From the NCBI GenBank assembly GCA_050084985.1, contig JBITNC010000001.1, forward strand, positions 100,874,001 to 100,938,000: a DNA stretch of 64,000 nt, given 5' to 3'. Origin of the DNA: Nageia nagi. Lineage: Eukaryota > Pinophyta. The notes under the pieces were generated by a model, which was not told where the DNA came from, searched no databases, and was given only the letters and a program-made list of their open reading frames with translations. Shown one piece after another: positions 1 through 12,370 of the stretch (position 1 is its first letter; each line of letters opens with the position of its first letter). The position numbers and the translations under genes are program-made.

Positions 1-2293
1 TATATAGGTTTGGACAAGATGTCCATCTAGTAGATAATGCATAATGCAATAATATCTTAGTTTAAAAGGACCTTTTTGTAAAATTCCATAAGCTAAATGC
101 ATTCATGATGGAGTAGTTTTCCTTAAAATAACTTCTTCCTCATTACCTATTGGTGTTTCTTTTGCTAGATAAGTTAAATATAATAGAAAATTATGAGCAT
201 GAGAAGAAAAAGGAATCCTTAACTATGTTAAATGTTATCTTACTTCATTTAAGGTATCCTCTATTTCTTGAGGAGTTCCTCTCCTCAATATTTCTCTAAT
301 AGATCTATGAGACCTATGACTAGGTTGTCTCTCTTGGTAGGTTCTATCATAGGGATCTTATTGCTGAAGAGATGTTTGAGAACAAGTATTAACCATTCTC
401 TTTTTTTTAATACCTTACACTTTTTAGTTTTGTTTTTGTTTTTTGATAAATAAGAAGTAAAAGAGAACAGACATAATTTGTAGCAATTATATTTTTATTT
501 TTGATTTTATATTATCAAGAAAACAAATGAATGCACAAACAACCTACTTATAAGCTCACCTTTTTGGTGTGATTATCTTGTATAATTTTATTGATATATT
601 GATTAATTTTTATTTAATGAGTGATGTGAATCATTAATTTTATTCTTATTAATTTTCCTCATTTATTTTTTCTAGTAAGGTGTTTTAACCAAGAGTAAGC
701 TAGAATTCTATAGGAAATCTATGGTGAAGTATCAATTTGTTACTTAAGGTGGTCTCCTTAGTGCAATGGGATTGGGGAATGCCATTGAAGACTATATTGA
801 TAGTATAATCCAAGCATAGCCTTCTTATTTATAGTCTCCTAGTGGAAAGTGATGACTTTTACCATAGAACTCGATATTCATTTCCAAGTTTAGCTCTATG
901 GCTTATGGTATAATCAGTGGGTATGTAAGAATATAGAATCAATGGTTAGTCATCACATTTTACTCATTTATGTTTATTTTTAAAAGGTATTATACATATA
1001 TAAAACATGAAAGAGCTTATGATAACTACACCCCAACACAACATACATGTATTTTGATTAGGTTCTATTTAATATGAAAAAATCAATGTTTTAATTAATG
1101 AGTATTAATATAACCCACAAAATTGATTACCACTTTTATTGTAATTTTTTAACTAAGAATTAATGATATTCATTTAATATTTCCAAGTGTAGAATTAATT
1201 AGGTGAAGTTCGTTTACCACTTCTTATCAATCGCATATAACTTTGACCTACTTTTGGAGTGGAAAAATGAGACATGTAAGAAGCTATTTAAGTGAACATA
1301 AATTAATTTAAATGAGATACTTTAACTCCTATTTGAGTCACAATCCTTTGACATCCTTTTAGAGTGGTAAGGTAGATAGGAAGAGTTTTAATTATGAAGT
1401 AAATTTTCTTATATGAGATTCTGTAACTCCTCTTCAAATTACCATCCTTTAATCTCCTTTCAAAATGATGAGGCATACTATTGAAGAGAATTAATATGAA
1501 AGAAAAATACCTACCCAATAAATTAACCAATTTAATGTGTTTGAATTTGCCTTAACCTCGGTAAATTAACCTTATGTTCATTCCATTTTTAATGAGATTT
1601 AATTCCTCCTTCCAAGTGTAGAAGTGATTTAATGAAAGTTTATTACTAATTTTAGTAATAAAAAGTGAGAAAAAGAAAAAATGGTTCATTTACTACTTTC
1701 CTATTGCACCCATTCTGATCACCTAAGATTGACTTTCAATGCAAAGGGAGAGCATAGGTGGGTGTAATGAAAAGTATTAGGTTATTTTGTTTGTCATTCC
1801 TAGAAACCAATAAAAATAGATAATTTTTGTACAATTTATTTAAGTAAAATAGAAACAATGCATATTTTCTAAACATACATCTACCCTTCCTACATGCAAT
1901 CTAGGAAAAGAAATCACAAACAAGGGGTTCTTTTCCATTTTTTCATTTTTAGTGCCTAAATTACACTTTTAGTATTGAAATTTTTTGAAACATATACCTT
2001 TTATCTTAGGTTGTTGGAATTTTTAAAATTTTACATAGATTTTCTAGCATTCCCTTATAGTTACTGGTGTTCTAGTACAATTGCTAGTGTTTATACACAA
2101 TTGCTAGCATCCCAGTATAAGTCGCTAGTGCCTAATATCAGTTATTGATGATCACATAGATAGAAAATACATAACAACAAATAGAAAATAGTACAAGATT
2201 AATGATGATTCCATAAAACATAAAAAATAAAATGAACTACAAAAAGTAAGAAACACCCCCTACATCTCATTTTTGATGCATCCTACATGTGAG
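1..2293 (-). other. Decayed interior of a minus-strand LTR element (left edge)
   Basis: No intact gene is seen. The stretch lies on the internal side of the 5' LTR at 2316-3154, so it is probably the interior of that minus-strand element; the rest is off the window. Minus-strand reading of about 1-450 gives stop-riddled coding-like runs that I could not identify. Between about 1150 and 1650 a diverged repeat of roughly 100 bp recurs (similar blocks near 1313 and 1414, related ones near 1189 and 1590). The short ORFs here look like chance. Confidence 0.35.
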
Positions 2294-2315
2294 GGTCCTC
2301 CTTCTAGTGCCAAAA
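2294..2315 (-). promoter_or_regulatory. Primer binding site of the left-edge LTR element
   Basis: Read on the minus strand, the sequence directly after the LTR end is TTTTGGCACTAGAAGGAGG. A TGG-starting stretch immediately downstream of a 5' LTR is the usual form of a tRNA primer binding site. The tRNA was not identified. This site sets the orientation of the element as minus. Confidence 0.45.
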
Positions 2316-3154
2316 TGTTTACCCAAAAAATAACCCTACAAGCATGCAAAACAAGATACATTAAAACCAAAAAAAGTATTTATTGATCTTTGGTATAAAG
2401 CTTAATTTTGATTACAAGTTAGCCTCGCATAGAGGGCTTAAGTACAATAGATGATATGAGCCTCTTGGAGGCCTTCTTTTTCACTATATACAAGCTCCAA
2501 GTAATGCTTTATGAAACCTACAAAAGAAATAGAATAATGCTGATTACTTCTTTCTTATAGGTTCTTTGGCTCTTCTTTGCTCAAATCAACTGTTGTTTCT
2601 ATAAATCCTACACATACATAAATAAATAATACATTAAAAAATACCTGGTCATGCTATGAAATCAAAGTAAATATGCATAAATGAACATGTATGTAAATAA
2701 AATAGTAAATGCAATATACTTAAAACTCTAGATGTAGTTCAACAACATAAGGTTGCATTCAATCTTAGTCTCCCCTTCTCCTTCAGAGAATTTTAATTTA
2801 TAGATTTTTGAGGTGGATAAGGTTGCTATTTTGGAGGCAAGGATGTGATAAAAAATCTCATCCACCCTTGTCACAAGTTCTATCCATGTAGGGAAGGTGG
2901 AGGATCAAGGATGAATCATCCTTGATCCATTGGTTTGTTTCCTTGGGTGCCTTAATTTTTTTAATTTTATTTTGATTTTTCTATTTGTAGGGTCACTGGT
3001 GATTGCACATCAAGCATCGATGATCATGATGGATCATCAAAGATTATACTTGGTCACCAATGATTAATAAGTTTTTAGCAAACTTTATTATTTGATTAAA
3101 TTTTTATTTCCTTCTTTTATTTATCAAAATAAGGGTAATTTTTAAGTGTCTACA
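2316..3154 (-). mobile_element. 5' LTR of a minus-strand Ty3/gypsy-type element
   Basis: On the minus strand the block starts TGTAGACACTTAAAAATTAC and ends GGTAAACA, so it has the TG...CA ends of an LTR, about 839 bp. The start resembles other gypsy LTR starts in this window (TGTTAACACCTAAAAA at 7826; a TAGACACCTAAAAA start near 61554). A TATA-like CTATAAATT lies on the minus strand near 2800 and matches a motif in the split LTR at 52224-52231, which suggests related families. A primer-binding-site-like stretch follows on its left. The partner LTR is outside the window. Confidence 0.55.
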
Positions 3155-3157
3155 CAT

Positions 3158-3591
3158 GGTATAATCGAGGAGTTACAAGCTTACTATGTAGATCCATTCT
3201 TACCTCCTACAACTCTAGTTCAAGTGGACATCTTCAAAAATAATTATGCTATCATTGAAAAGTTGGAGGCATGGAGTGAGTTCCCCAAATCTAGTGAAAA
3301 TTGGCTCACAACATGGTTCATGTAACATCAAGCTTATTTTGGTAAGGAGGTATGCATAAATGATGTAGACATTATAAGTTAAAAACTTACCCTTCTTTTC
3401 ATTTTTTCTTCATCTTTCATTTTTTTTTTCATTTTTCATTGATTCATTCATAGGTGTAGGTAGTCTCTATTGGGTTTCTAGCACTACTGATCCATTATTT
3501 TAATATTGTACAAGTGATTTTAGATGCAATATTGGTGGCATTACCTATGCCTCCTCAACTTAGTGATGAAATATCCTTAGTGAAAAAATAG
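3158..3591 (+). pseudogene. Unidentified split-ORF remnant with an intron-like gap
   Basis: An open frame from 3158 reads through EELQAYYVDPFLPPTTLVQV and on to GKE at 3349, with one stop (TAA, 3323-3325). At 3350 there is a donor-like GAG|GTATGC. A strongly pyrimidine-rich stretch and an acceptor-like TAG follow, ending at 3453 or 3459. Using 3459, the frame continues as VVSIGFLALLIHYFN to LPMPPQLSDEISLVKK and stops at 3589-3591. The product is not recognised. It could be a piece of a captured host gene, or the part of the gypsy polyprotein between protease and RT; Ogre-type elements of the Tat group are known to carry an intron in that area. Confidence 0.35.
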
Positions 3592-3664
3592 TAAAAGCAA
3601 ACATCAGTACCCAAAAGATCCATGATTGATCAAAATAGGAGCTTGGGTAACCATGGAAGAATGT

Positions 3665-4645
3665 TAAAGGTATTGCCTACTTTTAAAAGAGTTTTTTGAT
3701 ATTTTTTCTTGGTATTATTTTGATATGCCTAATCTTGATCTTAATTTTATCATTCATAGCCTAGTTATCAATGAAGATGTCAAACTAATCCAACAAAATG
3801 CTAGAAAGATGCATCTTAGGGTAGAATTTGCTATTAAATAGGAAATTGAAAAATATATTGTTACTAGTTTTATTATTCCTATTAATTATTCTTCATAGAT
3901 TTCTAACATTGTACCTATAGCTAAGCCTAATGGTGAAATAATATGTATAGATTTTAGGTATATCAACAAGGCATGTTCTAAAGATGCCTTTCCTTTACCT
4001 AACATTGATATAATTGTAGATTCAATAGTAGGAAATAAAATTTTATCTTTCATGAATGGATGTTATAGATACACTCAAATTAGGATCAATAATAAGGACC
4101 AACATAAAACATATTTTGTTACTCCTTGGGGCACATTTTATTGGGTAGTCATGCCTTTTGGTCTAAAGAATGCAAGTGCAACTTATCAAAGAGCCATGGT
4201 GACTATGTTCCATGGTATGATCCATGACAATGTTGAGGTTTATGTTGATGAAATCCTATCCAAATCCATAATCAAATATGATCACATTTCAAATTTGATA
4301 AATATTTTCAAAAGATTGAGAGATTATAAGTTGAAAATGGAACCTCAAAGGTGTGCATTTGTAGTCTCATAAGGTAAATTGCTTGGGTTCATTATTTCAA
4401 GAAGAGGTATAGAGGTGGATCCCAAGAAAGTTTTAGCCATTGTTGATTTTTCTACACCTAATAATTTGAAAGAGTTAAGAAGTCATCAAGGAAAAGTTCA
4501 AGCAGTTAGAAGATTCATTGCCAAGCTAGTAGATATGAGTTTCCCATTTTCTCATTTGCTAAAGAAAGTGAGAAATTCATTTGGGATAAAACATATCAAA
4601 AGGATTTGGATAACATTAAAAGGTACCTAAATAACACTCCAATCT
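3665..4645 (+). pseudogene. Gypsy reverse transcriptase, degenerate
   Basis: Frames broken by stops encode the reverse transcriptase of the gypsy element. The N-terminal part reads LPTFKRVF..., then IINYSS-like and DFRYINKACSKDAFPLP. The 4052-4372 segment has TPWGTFYWVVMPFGLKNASA, the conserved palm region. The catalytic box is YVDE at 4241-4252 instead of YVDD, so the second aspartate is replaced. A stop at 4370-4372 interrupts VVS*GKLLGF, and the frame resumes at 4379 with LGFIISRRGIEVDPKK and the thumb/connection region up to about 4627. In an active element this enzyme would copy element RNA into DNA in virus-like particles; here it is dead. Confidence 0.8.
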
Positions 4646-4659
4646 TAGCCCTTTATAGT

Positions 4660-5690
4660 TTAGAAGAGTTTGTTACTCTATGTTTTACCAGCATTAAGTG
4701 CATTGGGGGAAATATTATTTTAAAAGGATGATAATAACAAGGAAAGAGCAATTTACTATATCAGTAAGACTTTACTTGATTATGAGATAAGGTATACTCC
4801 AATTGAAAAGATGTTTTTATTATAGTCTTCTCAAATGAAAAGTTAAAATATTACATGCTTGGAAATACAACTTCTATCATAGCTCAAGTTGATCCTCTTA
4901 GATGTCTCATGTACAAATCTTATCTTTCTAGAAGAGCTACAAAATGGGTGATGTTGCTTCAAGAATTTGATTTGGTATTTGTCACTTAAAAGTTGATAAA
5001 TGGACAAGCTATAGAATATTTTATTACAAACCACCCATAAAATGAAGTATCTAGCACATAGGAAGAATTTCTAGATAAAGTGGACAACCAAAATAACCCT
5101 AAACCTAACACCTTTGCTTCACTCTTGTGTTGTTTCTCCATTCCTAAGCCTAATTTACCATAAAATTTTATTGGTTTTATGAAAAATGATGAGTGTAACT
5201 TGTTCTTTGATGGTTCTAAGTGCATTCATAGAGCAAGAACATGAATTGTTCTCATCAATCCTCATGGTGATGTTATCCCCATGTCTTATCATTTAAGTTT
5301 TGATTAAACTAACAACATGGTAGAATATGAGGCTCTAATTTTAGGTTTGAAATATGCAATACTTATAAGAGTAAAAAGGATTAAAATATTTGGTTATTCT
5401 CAACTAATTATGAAGCAAGTTTCCAACATATACAACACCAAAGATCCCAAGTTGCAACTATCAAAGGAAATGATAGAGATTCTTCTCATCTACTTCAATG
5501 AGTACAAAATTGACAACATTCTAAGTGACAGTAACATGTATGCTGATGCAATGGATAACGTCACTTTCCTTTCTCCTATTAATATAAAATATGAAGAGAC
5601 TATCTTTACAATAAAAAATATAAGTAAGCCTTCTCATGAATATGTTATCAAGGATTTTCTTAAGGATCATTGTTATTCTGCTACTTGATA
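4660..5690 (+). pseudogene. Gypsy RNase H region with a second RNase H-like domain
   Basis: Between 4790 and 5035 broken frames match the usual end of the first RNase H and connection (YTPIEKM, then AKW..LLQEFDL-like). From about 5190 a second domain begins: DGSKC, HGDVIPMSYHLSF, then an intact stretch at 5317-5688 with NMVEYEALILGLKYA and SDSNMYADAM. The pattern of DGS, then EYEAL, then D is that of an RNase H fold. Two successive RNase H regions are a known trait of Tat elements. Several stops make it non-functional. Assignment of the second domain rests on motif order only. Confidence 0.65.
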
Positions 5691-6925
5691 TTTTCAATTA
5701 TCTTAAATATGGTGTTGTTCCTACTACCTTTGATCATAATGCTATAATTAGAATTAAATACCTAGCTACTAATTATGTCATCATTGGTGATTTATTGTAT
5801 AGATTATCTTTTGATGGTGCTCTTCTTAGATGTTTAATGAGGCATGAAGTAGAAATAACCCTTCATCAAGCTCATGATGATGAATGTGGTGGCTACTTTA
5901 GTGGTAAATTTGTTTATCAAAAGTTGCTTAGAATAGGTAATTATTGGCCTACTATGTTTGAATATTATGAATTGCATATCAAGAAATGTGAACAACATTA
6001 AAAGAATTCTAGTCTTCAACCTTATCTTTCTCATGCTTTGCATTCTATTGTATCTCTTTGGCATTTTTCTATTTGGGCACTTGATTTTATTGGTAGAATT
6101 AACCTTATTTCAAGATATGGACATAATTTTATCATTATAGCTACATAATACTAAACAAAATAGGTGGAGGATATACCCATGAAGTTTGTAAAAGGAAGTA
6201 AGATTAATGAATTTCTTGTTAAGTTTATCATTTCTAGATATGATATGCCCTCTAAATTATTCATGGATAATTATCCCAACTTTAAAGGTAATGAAGTTAA
6301 GGAATATTTTTACTAAATATCATATTGAACTAAATTTCTTCACCCCATATTATCTTCAAGGTAATGGTCAAATCGAAGCCTCTAACAAGGTCATTAAGAG
6401 TATCTTATCCAAAACTATGGCAAAACATGAAAAAATCCCTTATGATTTGTGGGCTGATAGAAAAAATATAAGAAATTCTATAGGGGTAAATACTTTTTCC
6501 TTGATGTATGCTGATGAAGCCATAGTTCCCCTTAAGTTATAAATCCCATCTCTTCATGTGTTACTAGATGGTCTCATTCTTGATGAGGATAGAAGAAAAG
6601 CTAGATTAGCCCAACTAGATGTCATAGATGAGAAATGGGTTAGTGCCCAATAACAATTTTGTGTTTATCATTCTTGAATCCAAAAATTCTATAGCAAAAA
6701 TTTCAAGTATAAAGAGTTCAAAGTTAGTGACCTAATCCTAAAAGAAAACCTTGCCAACACAAAAGCTTTGGAAAATGAAAAGAAAAGTAAGTTCAAACCA
6801 AACTAGATAGGTCCTTACATTGTCATTACAAATAATGGAAAAGATGAATATAAATTATATAAAATTGAAGGTAAATAATAATGTAATTCAATTAACATTA
6901 TGCATCTAAAAAAGTTTTATGTTTG
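5691..6925 (+). pseudogene. Gypsy integrase, degenerate
   Basis: The N-terminal zinc-binding segment is visible at 5636-6001 (HQAHDDECGG, then GNYWPTMF and KKCEQH; the last expected cysteine is missing). The catalytic core follows in other frames: WALDFIGRI gives the first Asp, MDNYPNF the second, and GNGQIEASNKVI the Glu of the DDE triad. The 6207-6542 segment carries the end of the core. A C-terminal GPY-like segment (IGPYIVITNNGKDEY) precedes the pol stop at 6923-6925. The enzyme normally joins element DNA to the chromosome. Frame changes and stops make this copy inactive. Confidence 0.75.
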
Positions 6926-7810
6926 ATCTATTTCATAAAAAATGTGCATTTCTTCATTCTTTCATACTAACATTTCAAGAAAAGAAAGCCATAATATAGC
7001 AATTCCATTGTGTTCTTAGTGATCTTGTTGGGTTTACATGGTTAAAATTTTCCAAATTTTGATCATTCCTTCATAATTATGGTAAAATTTTTAAAAAGGT
7101 ATTTCATTCCATTACATTCATTTCATTTTCGTAAAAGATTACTTATCAAAATAAATGCTTGTCAAAACATATCAATATGGTATTTTATTTTCATATCATT
7201 TCTCATATAAATGGTCTCCTTTGTAAGGAAGGGACATTATTATAATAAAATCCATAAAAATATGGTGTCTTAGGCAACCAAGTTGGTCATTCTTATCATT
7301 TTACACCTTTTTAAGAAAGGGTCAATCTTATCATATGATGCCTTTGTAAGGAAGGATCAATATTATCATTTGGTATCTTTGTAAGAAATGAAAATTCATA
7401 TCAAAATCCACAACAACAATGATGGCTTGGTAAAACAAGATGATCAGTCTAAGTTGATTATCATCTTCTTCATCTTGGTGGGTAAGTCACCAAGAATAGG
7501 TTTTCCCTCTTATCATACTTTCCATATCATGATATTTAATGTTTATATTTGAGATATCTTGCACAACAAATATTTCTTGTATAAGCTCTTTTTAGGTTTA
7601 TTTTTCTTTTTCTCACCTCATATTTATCCTATGATGAGAGGTCTATCATGTCACAACCAAGTCAAAGAGGGGGCATAATATAGGCAAAAACTTGAGGCAT
7701 CCAAAGCTTCCACTATGAGATAACTTTTCAAGGAGTACTTTCTTACTTTTCTTGTTATACTTTGAATTTATGCTTTTATTATCTTTTATCCCAAAAGCAT
7801 TAAATCATAT
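6926..7810 (+). other. 3' untranslated region of the gypsy element
   Basis: This AT-rich stretch lies between the pol stop and the polypurine tract. It holds no long ORF on either strand. A short motif similar to TTTGTAAGGAAGG recurs near 7215, 7345 and 7380, a weak hint of old short repeats. Nothing else is recognisable. Confidence 0.4.
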
Positions 7811-7825
7811 TCAAAGTGGGGCATC
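7811..7825 (+). promoter_or_regulatory. Polypurine tract of the gypsy element
   Basis: The purine-rich TCAAAGTGGGGCATC sits directly before the 3' LTR start TGTTAACAC. The same tract, as CCAAAGTGGGGCATC, precedes the 3' LTR of the minus-strand element at 42854-42868. That supports both boundaries and the family link. It would prime plus-strand DNA synthesis. Confidence 0.65.
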
Positions 7826-8552
7826 TGTTAACACCTAAAAAGAAAATTTATTTTAATTAAAATACCCTTTTAGATATTCAAAATTATTTATTTAATTTAT
7901 TAAATAAATACTCTTTTCTATGTACACTCTCATCTACCTTTATGTTTTGTGGTAATGGGTCAACTCAACATCACAATAAACCTAAGGAAGAGCCTTAGCA
8001 CTATACCTGTTACCTATAAATATGGAGGGGTTGTGCATGATCAAATATATGACATGACATGACATAATCCCAAAAATTTGATAGGTAGAAATATACCTAT
8101 GTCAATCTTGACCGATGTTTCTTAATACCACTTATTATCTTTGGATTTTGTTATACTCTAAGCTTTGCATTCCTATGATCTTTCATCCCTTTATGAGTAA
8201 GATTCCATGCATCAAAGGTGGGATGATGACATCAAGTGAAATGGTAAGGTATTATGGAATGGTAATTAGATGACAATATTTGGTTTCTACGGTTGCCATT
8301 GGGTTGAGGCTGGATTTTTGGCTCTGTAATTTGGATAAGCTTGTTGTTTATCCTCTTTCAATCAAGTTTTTCCTCCTTTCATTGTCATAAGTAAAGTACA
8401 TGTTTGTATTTTTTATTAATCCAATTTTGATAGTTCAAGGACAATTAGATCATTACAATCTTTCATTTCATCAATTTCTTGTTATTTCATAATTAATTGG
8501 CAAATTTAATATTCTATAAATAACCCTAATTATTAATATTTTTATTATAACA
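7826..8552 (+). repeat. 3' LTR of the gypsy element, right end tentative
   Basis: It starts TGTTAACACCTAAAAAG after the polypurine tract. The proposed end ...TTATAACA at 8552 mirrors the start (TGTTA/TAACA). A TATA box, TATAAATA, lies at 8015-8022. The 5' partner is not in the window, so the right boundary cannot be checked by alignment. Confidence 0.45.
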
Positions 8553-10062
8553 CCTATTCTTTTTTTATTAAGAAATACACTTTGTGAGAGTTGTAGTGCT
8601 AATTGATCTTCTATTTTTTTTTTAACTCCTTTGTAGATTCTCTAATCTTAGGTACCATGATTTATATTTTAAGGATATCTTTCTTAATAATGACTTTAGA
8701 ATTTCTTTTTGGATATGGATCATCCTTTGTAGATGAAGTACTATACAATGTGCCTCTATCTCAATGATCTCACCTGAGATTTTCCTATTTTCATAGGGAA
8801 TTAGTGGAATTTCCAAGGTCATCTAAATGCAAGTATGGATGGTTTAGCCCATGGTTTTCTAATACCACATAATGGTTTAGGGTTGAGGGTTTTCTTATAT
8901 ATTTATTTTAATGAACCAATTGTAGCAAATTGTATTCATTGTAAAAAATAATATAGAAGGAGGAGAAGTTCTTGACATATTGGAGTAGCCCACATTGGGT
9001 GAACCAATCTAAATCTCATGTGTTCCTTGTGTTTGTGAGATCATTGTGTTCCAATTAATTCATTTTTGCATTATAATTATATAATAGGTTTAGATAAGAC
9101 TCTTCAAAAATGAACATTTTGAAATATTTTTGAAATGTGTGGAGTGTAGGATTGAAATTAATTTATAGGCATGTGGAATAGGGTAGCTAAGAAAAAAAAT
9201 GTAATTATAATTATTTTGAAAAAAAATGGATTTTTTAATGATATTTTTTCACTTTTCTAAGTATTATTTTTTACTAGAATAGATTAAAGAGAAAATCACA
9301 ATATCTCACTCAATACAAATCAAAATTCCTTTTCCATTGGACTCAACATGAAAAAGTAGTATTTTACTCTTTTTTTTTTTTACCTAAACTATTACAATGT
9401 GATTGTTTCTAATTGAATGTTATAATATGATTACTTTGGAAATTTGGTTTAGCCTACAACTATATTGATGGTAAAAAAATGAAAAATAGAAAAATAAGAG
9501 ATTTAATGAAAGACAAAATGATCAGTTCAAATTTTTAAAATTGAATACAACTATATGTAAATGGGAAATAATCAACCTTATGAATTCTTTCCTTGGAAAG
9601 TGCTCTCATACCACTTGTAATGCTTCTACTATAACAAAATAATTTAGAAAACTACAAGATTTGGGTCATTGAATTATGTGAAATAGATTTTGGTTATAGG
9701 AATGATTAAGTAGATTAAATCAAATTGATATTGTATTTTGTTATGATTATCAATTTCATGCATAAGAAATATATTAACATGATATAAGAAAACATTTATA
9801 TAGTATATAATCATCAAAAGGAAAATTAGAGAATACATGAAAATAGTATACAAAGAGATATGAAAAGGATGAGAAGATATATTCATTACTTAATATCAAA
9901 ATCCTCTTTGAGGGGGCAACCTCCCATGTAGAATTAATGCAATACAATTCTCAAGCTTATGTTTTGGTTTCTCTTTTGGACCTTTTATATATTATAATAA
10001 TATAATTCCCTTAACATTATTTCTTTTACAATTACTTTGAACAAATACTCATATTCCCTATA
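8553..10062 (-). mobile_element. Copia-like debris with two primer-site remnants
   Basis: No intact gene. Two minus-strand stretches resemble the initiator-Met primer binding site common in copia elements (TGGTATCAGAGC): TGGTATTAGAAAACC ending at 8867, and TGGTATGAGAGCA ending at 9613. To the left of the first, a 66-codon minus-strand frame (8622-8822) could be a gag start (IPLIPYENRKISGEIIEIEA). To the right of the second, a TGTAATGC block could be an LTR running to about 10062. No paired LTRs were found, so this is a low-confidence call. The rest is AT-rich and featureless. Confidence 0.3.
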
Positions 10063-10067
10063 CAATA

Positions 10068-11457
10068 TGATGAGTCCACAAAATACCATTCATTTTTTCA
10101 TAATATATCCCATTTACAAAACCAAATATCTAATTATTTACACTTCCATGAATGGTTAAATAGAATATAGATGGAACATTTGTCATAAATCAAAGTAAGA
10201 ACTTTTTTTATGATTGTATCTATTTTGGAAGCTTTTTGATCTATTATAATGCAAAAATAACTTCCTTCTTCATATTACTGTACATTAGCCACAATAACTA
10301 CGACTCATAGTGGTTTGAAGCATTATGTAATTAGGTGGTAGTACTTCACAAATGTATTGCTAAATAATTAGTAGTACTTCATCAAGCAGGTGGTTTGTAG
10401 TAGTATACATAACTTCATAACAAGGATAAAATACACATGTGAAGAAGTATCAATTAATGGAAATCAAATTAATATATATTCTCAATGTTAGCTTTTCTAC
10501 AAGCTCAACATAAATGAAGAATTGTTAATCATAAAACTTGAATCATTTCATTATTGAAATGTAAATAGTAGTTGATGAAGAAATATCTTCAATGGTCAAT
10601 AAGATATTTGAAATAGTTTGCAACCAAATGTTTGTATATTTATGATTTTCCTAGTCATGCATAATAGAAATAAATGAACCAAATGTGATACTATATAATC
10701 CTAAAACTATTTTTCCATGCATTGCAAGGGAATTGAGCATGATGTGAATAAAATCTAATATCATTGATCAATTGAGATGTATTTAGATTCTATTATCATA
10801 TGTTGATAGATTAGAGGTGAATTAATTTGATTGGCTTGGTTATCATAATGAGTTGTTGAAAATCATTCTATCTCGAGAAATCAAACAAGAAGAATTATTG
10901 ATAATAGTGAATATATATGTGACAAGATCCTTCCCTGAGAATATATAAAGGGATAATACATGATAAGAAGGATATAAAGATAGATATAGATGGAGAGTTG
11001 GTCATTTTTGTGAGAAACTATATCATGATAATATAAGTATTTTAAATATATCATATTGAAATTATGTTAGGAGCTCAACTTAGATATACGACAAGGGAAT
11101 GAATCCACATAAACCCCTATTCTAGGTTGAGCAAGTCTTTTCATATTTCTTTATTGATTATAATTTCACTCTTTTCATATTTCTTTATTAAGTGTTTCTT
11201 TTCATTTGCAAGTGTGTGAGTACATATATTTTTAGATAATTTAATTTAGTTGAGTTTGAATTTACTTCATGTCAAGTTTACTTTATATGTTATTGATTTT
11301 TTATAGCTTTATTCTTACTATTATTTAATCCTTTCATTCATACTAATTAAGTATGTGATATATGATCAGTTACTTGTGATTTTCATATATTATGCAATTG
11401 TCTTTAAGTGGATTCAACCTTAGATTGATAATTAAATGAAAAATTGAAACCCTATCA
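10068..11457 (+). repeat. 5' LTR of the old gypsy element
   Basis: This 1390-bp direct repeat aligns along its length with 14971-16081 plus 21256-21555. Shared landmarks include the CCCCTATTCTAGGTTGAGCA block near 11118 and 16022, and CATTTGCAAGTGTGTGAG near 11203 and 21302. Many substitutions and small indels separate the copies, so the insertion is old. It is preceded by CAATA. Confidence 0.8.
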
Positions 11458-12370
11458 TTTTTTGATGTTGTTAATGTGAAATGCATCACTATTGGATGGA
11501 TCTAGATTAGAATGCTCAGAATTCAACCAATAGGTAAGATGAACTAGTTTTAGGCCTCTTGTAATCATTCCAGTTCTAGAGGATGAGAAAACTAATTTTT
11601 GAGATTCGAGAATGAATATAGATTAGTAATAAGAGTACATTTTAGAAGAATTATATAATAACTATAAATTTATATAAAAATATATTAAGGTATATAATGG
11701 ATATCATGAAGAGTAGAAGCAAGGTTTTTGAATAGTACACAATAACTTGCATTGATTAGAACTCCATGTTATATAATTATTCCATACATAAAAATAATTA
11801 TTAAAGAGCATCATGACCTTTGATTCAATTTGATAAGTCCTCCATTCATACTTTCATGTATGCATGTTATTCCTCCTAATTTTCTTCCTATAATTCATTT
11901 TGCAATCATTCAAATTGGAATCTACAATCTAGTGGAACTTTGGGTTATGGAGGGTCTAGTTAGGTTCCATGGGATCCAACCCTAGGAGTCCATTATGCTT
12001 ATAACTATAAAGTAATTAGGCTTAGTATAAATGGTAATTCCATTATGAGAAACTAGATATCACATATCCCATCACCACCCCAAGTTCTTGTAGGTTTCTA
12101 TGACAACCAACATCCATGTAACCATCAACTTCCACCCAAATTCATAATATAAAAAAGTTCTATTCCCATAAAAATAGAATCAATCCAATCCCTTACTAAA
12201 AATATACGAACCATATGCCCCCAATTGGTTTACCAATCCTTCCATCGATCACTATTGAGCATAAAATTGGTGAAGATATAAACATACAAAAGCTAAAGGA
12301 AAGAGCCAATTAAGATCAAACATGTTTGCATACATAGTCTTTACCTAAGTAATTTTCTATTAGTACTAAG

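Larger units (their letters stand above)
3156..8552 (+). mobile_element. Decayed Ty3/gypsy (Tat-type) retrotransposon
   Basis: In order on the plus strand there are reverse transcriptase, RNase H, a second RNase H-like segment, integrase, a polypurine tract and a 3' LTR. RT before integrase defines Ty3/gypsy. The second RNase H-like region before integrase, and a polypurine tract of the form AAAGTGGGGCATC followed by TGTTAACAC, point to the Tat group. No 5' LTR, gag or protease was found. The left end is cut by the minus-strand LTR ending at 3154. Many stops and frameshifts mean it is inactive. Confidence 0.75.
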
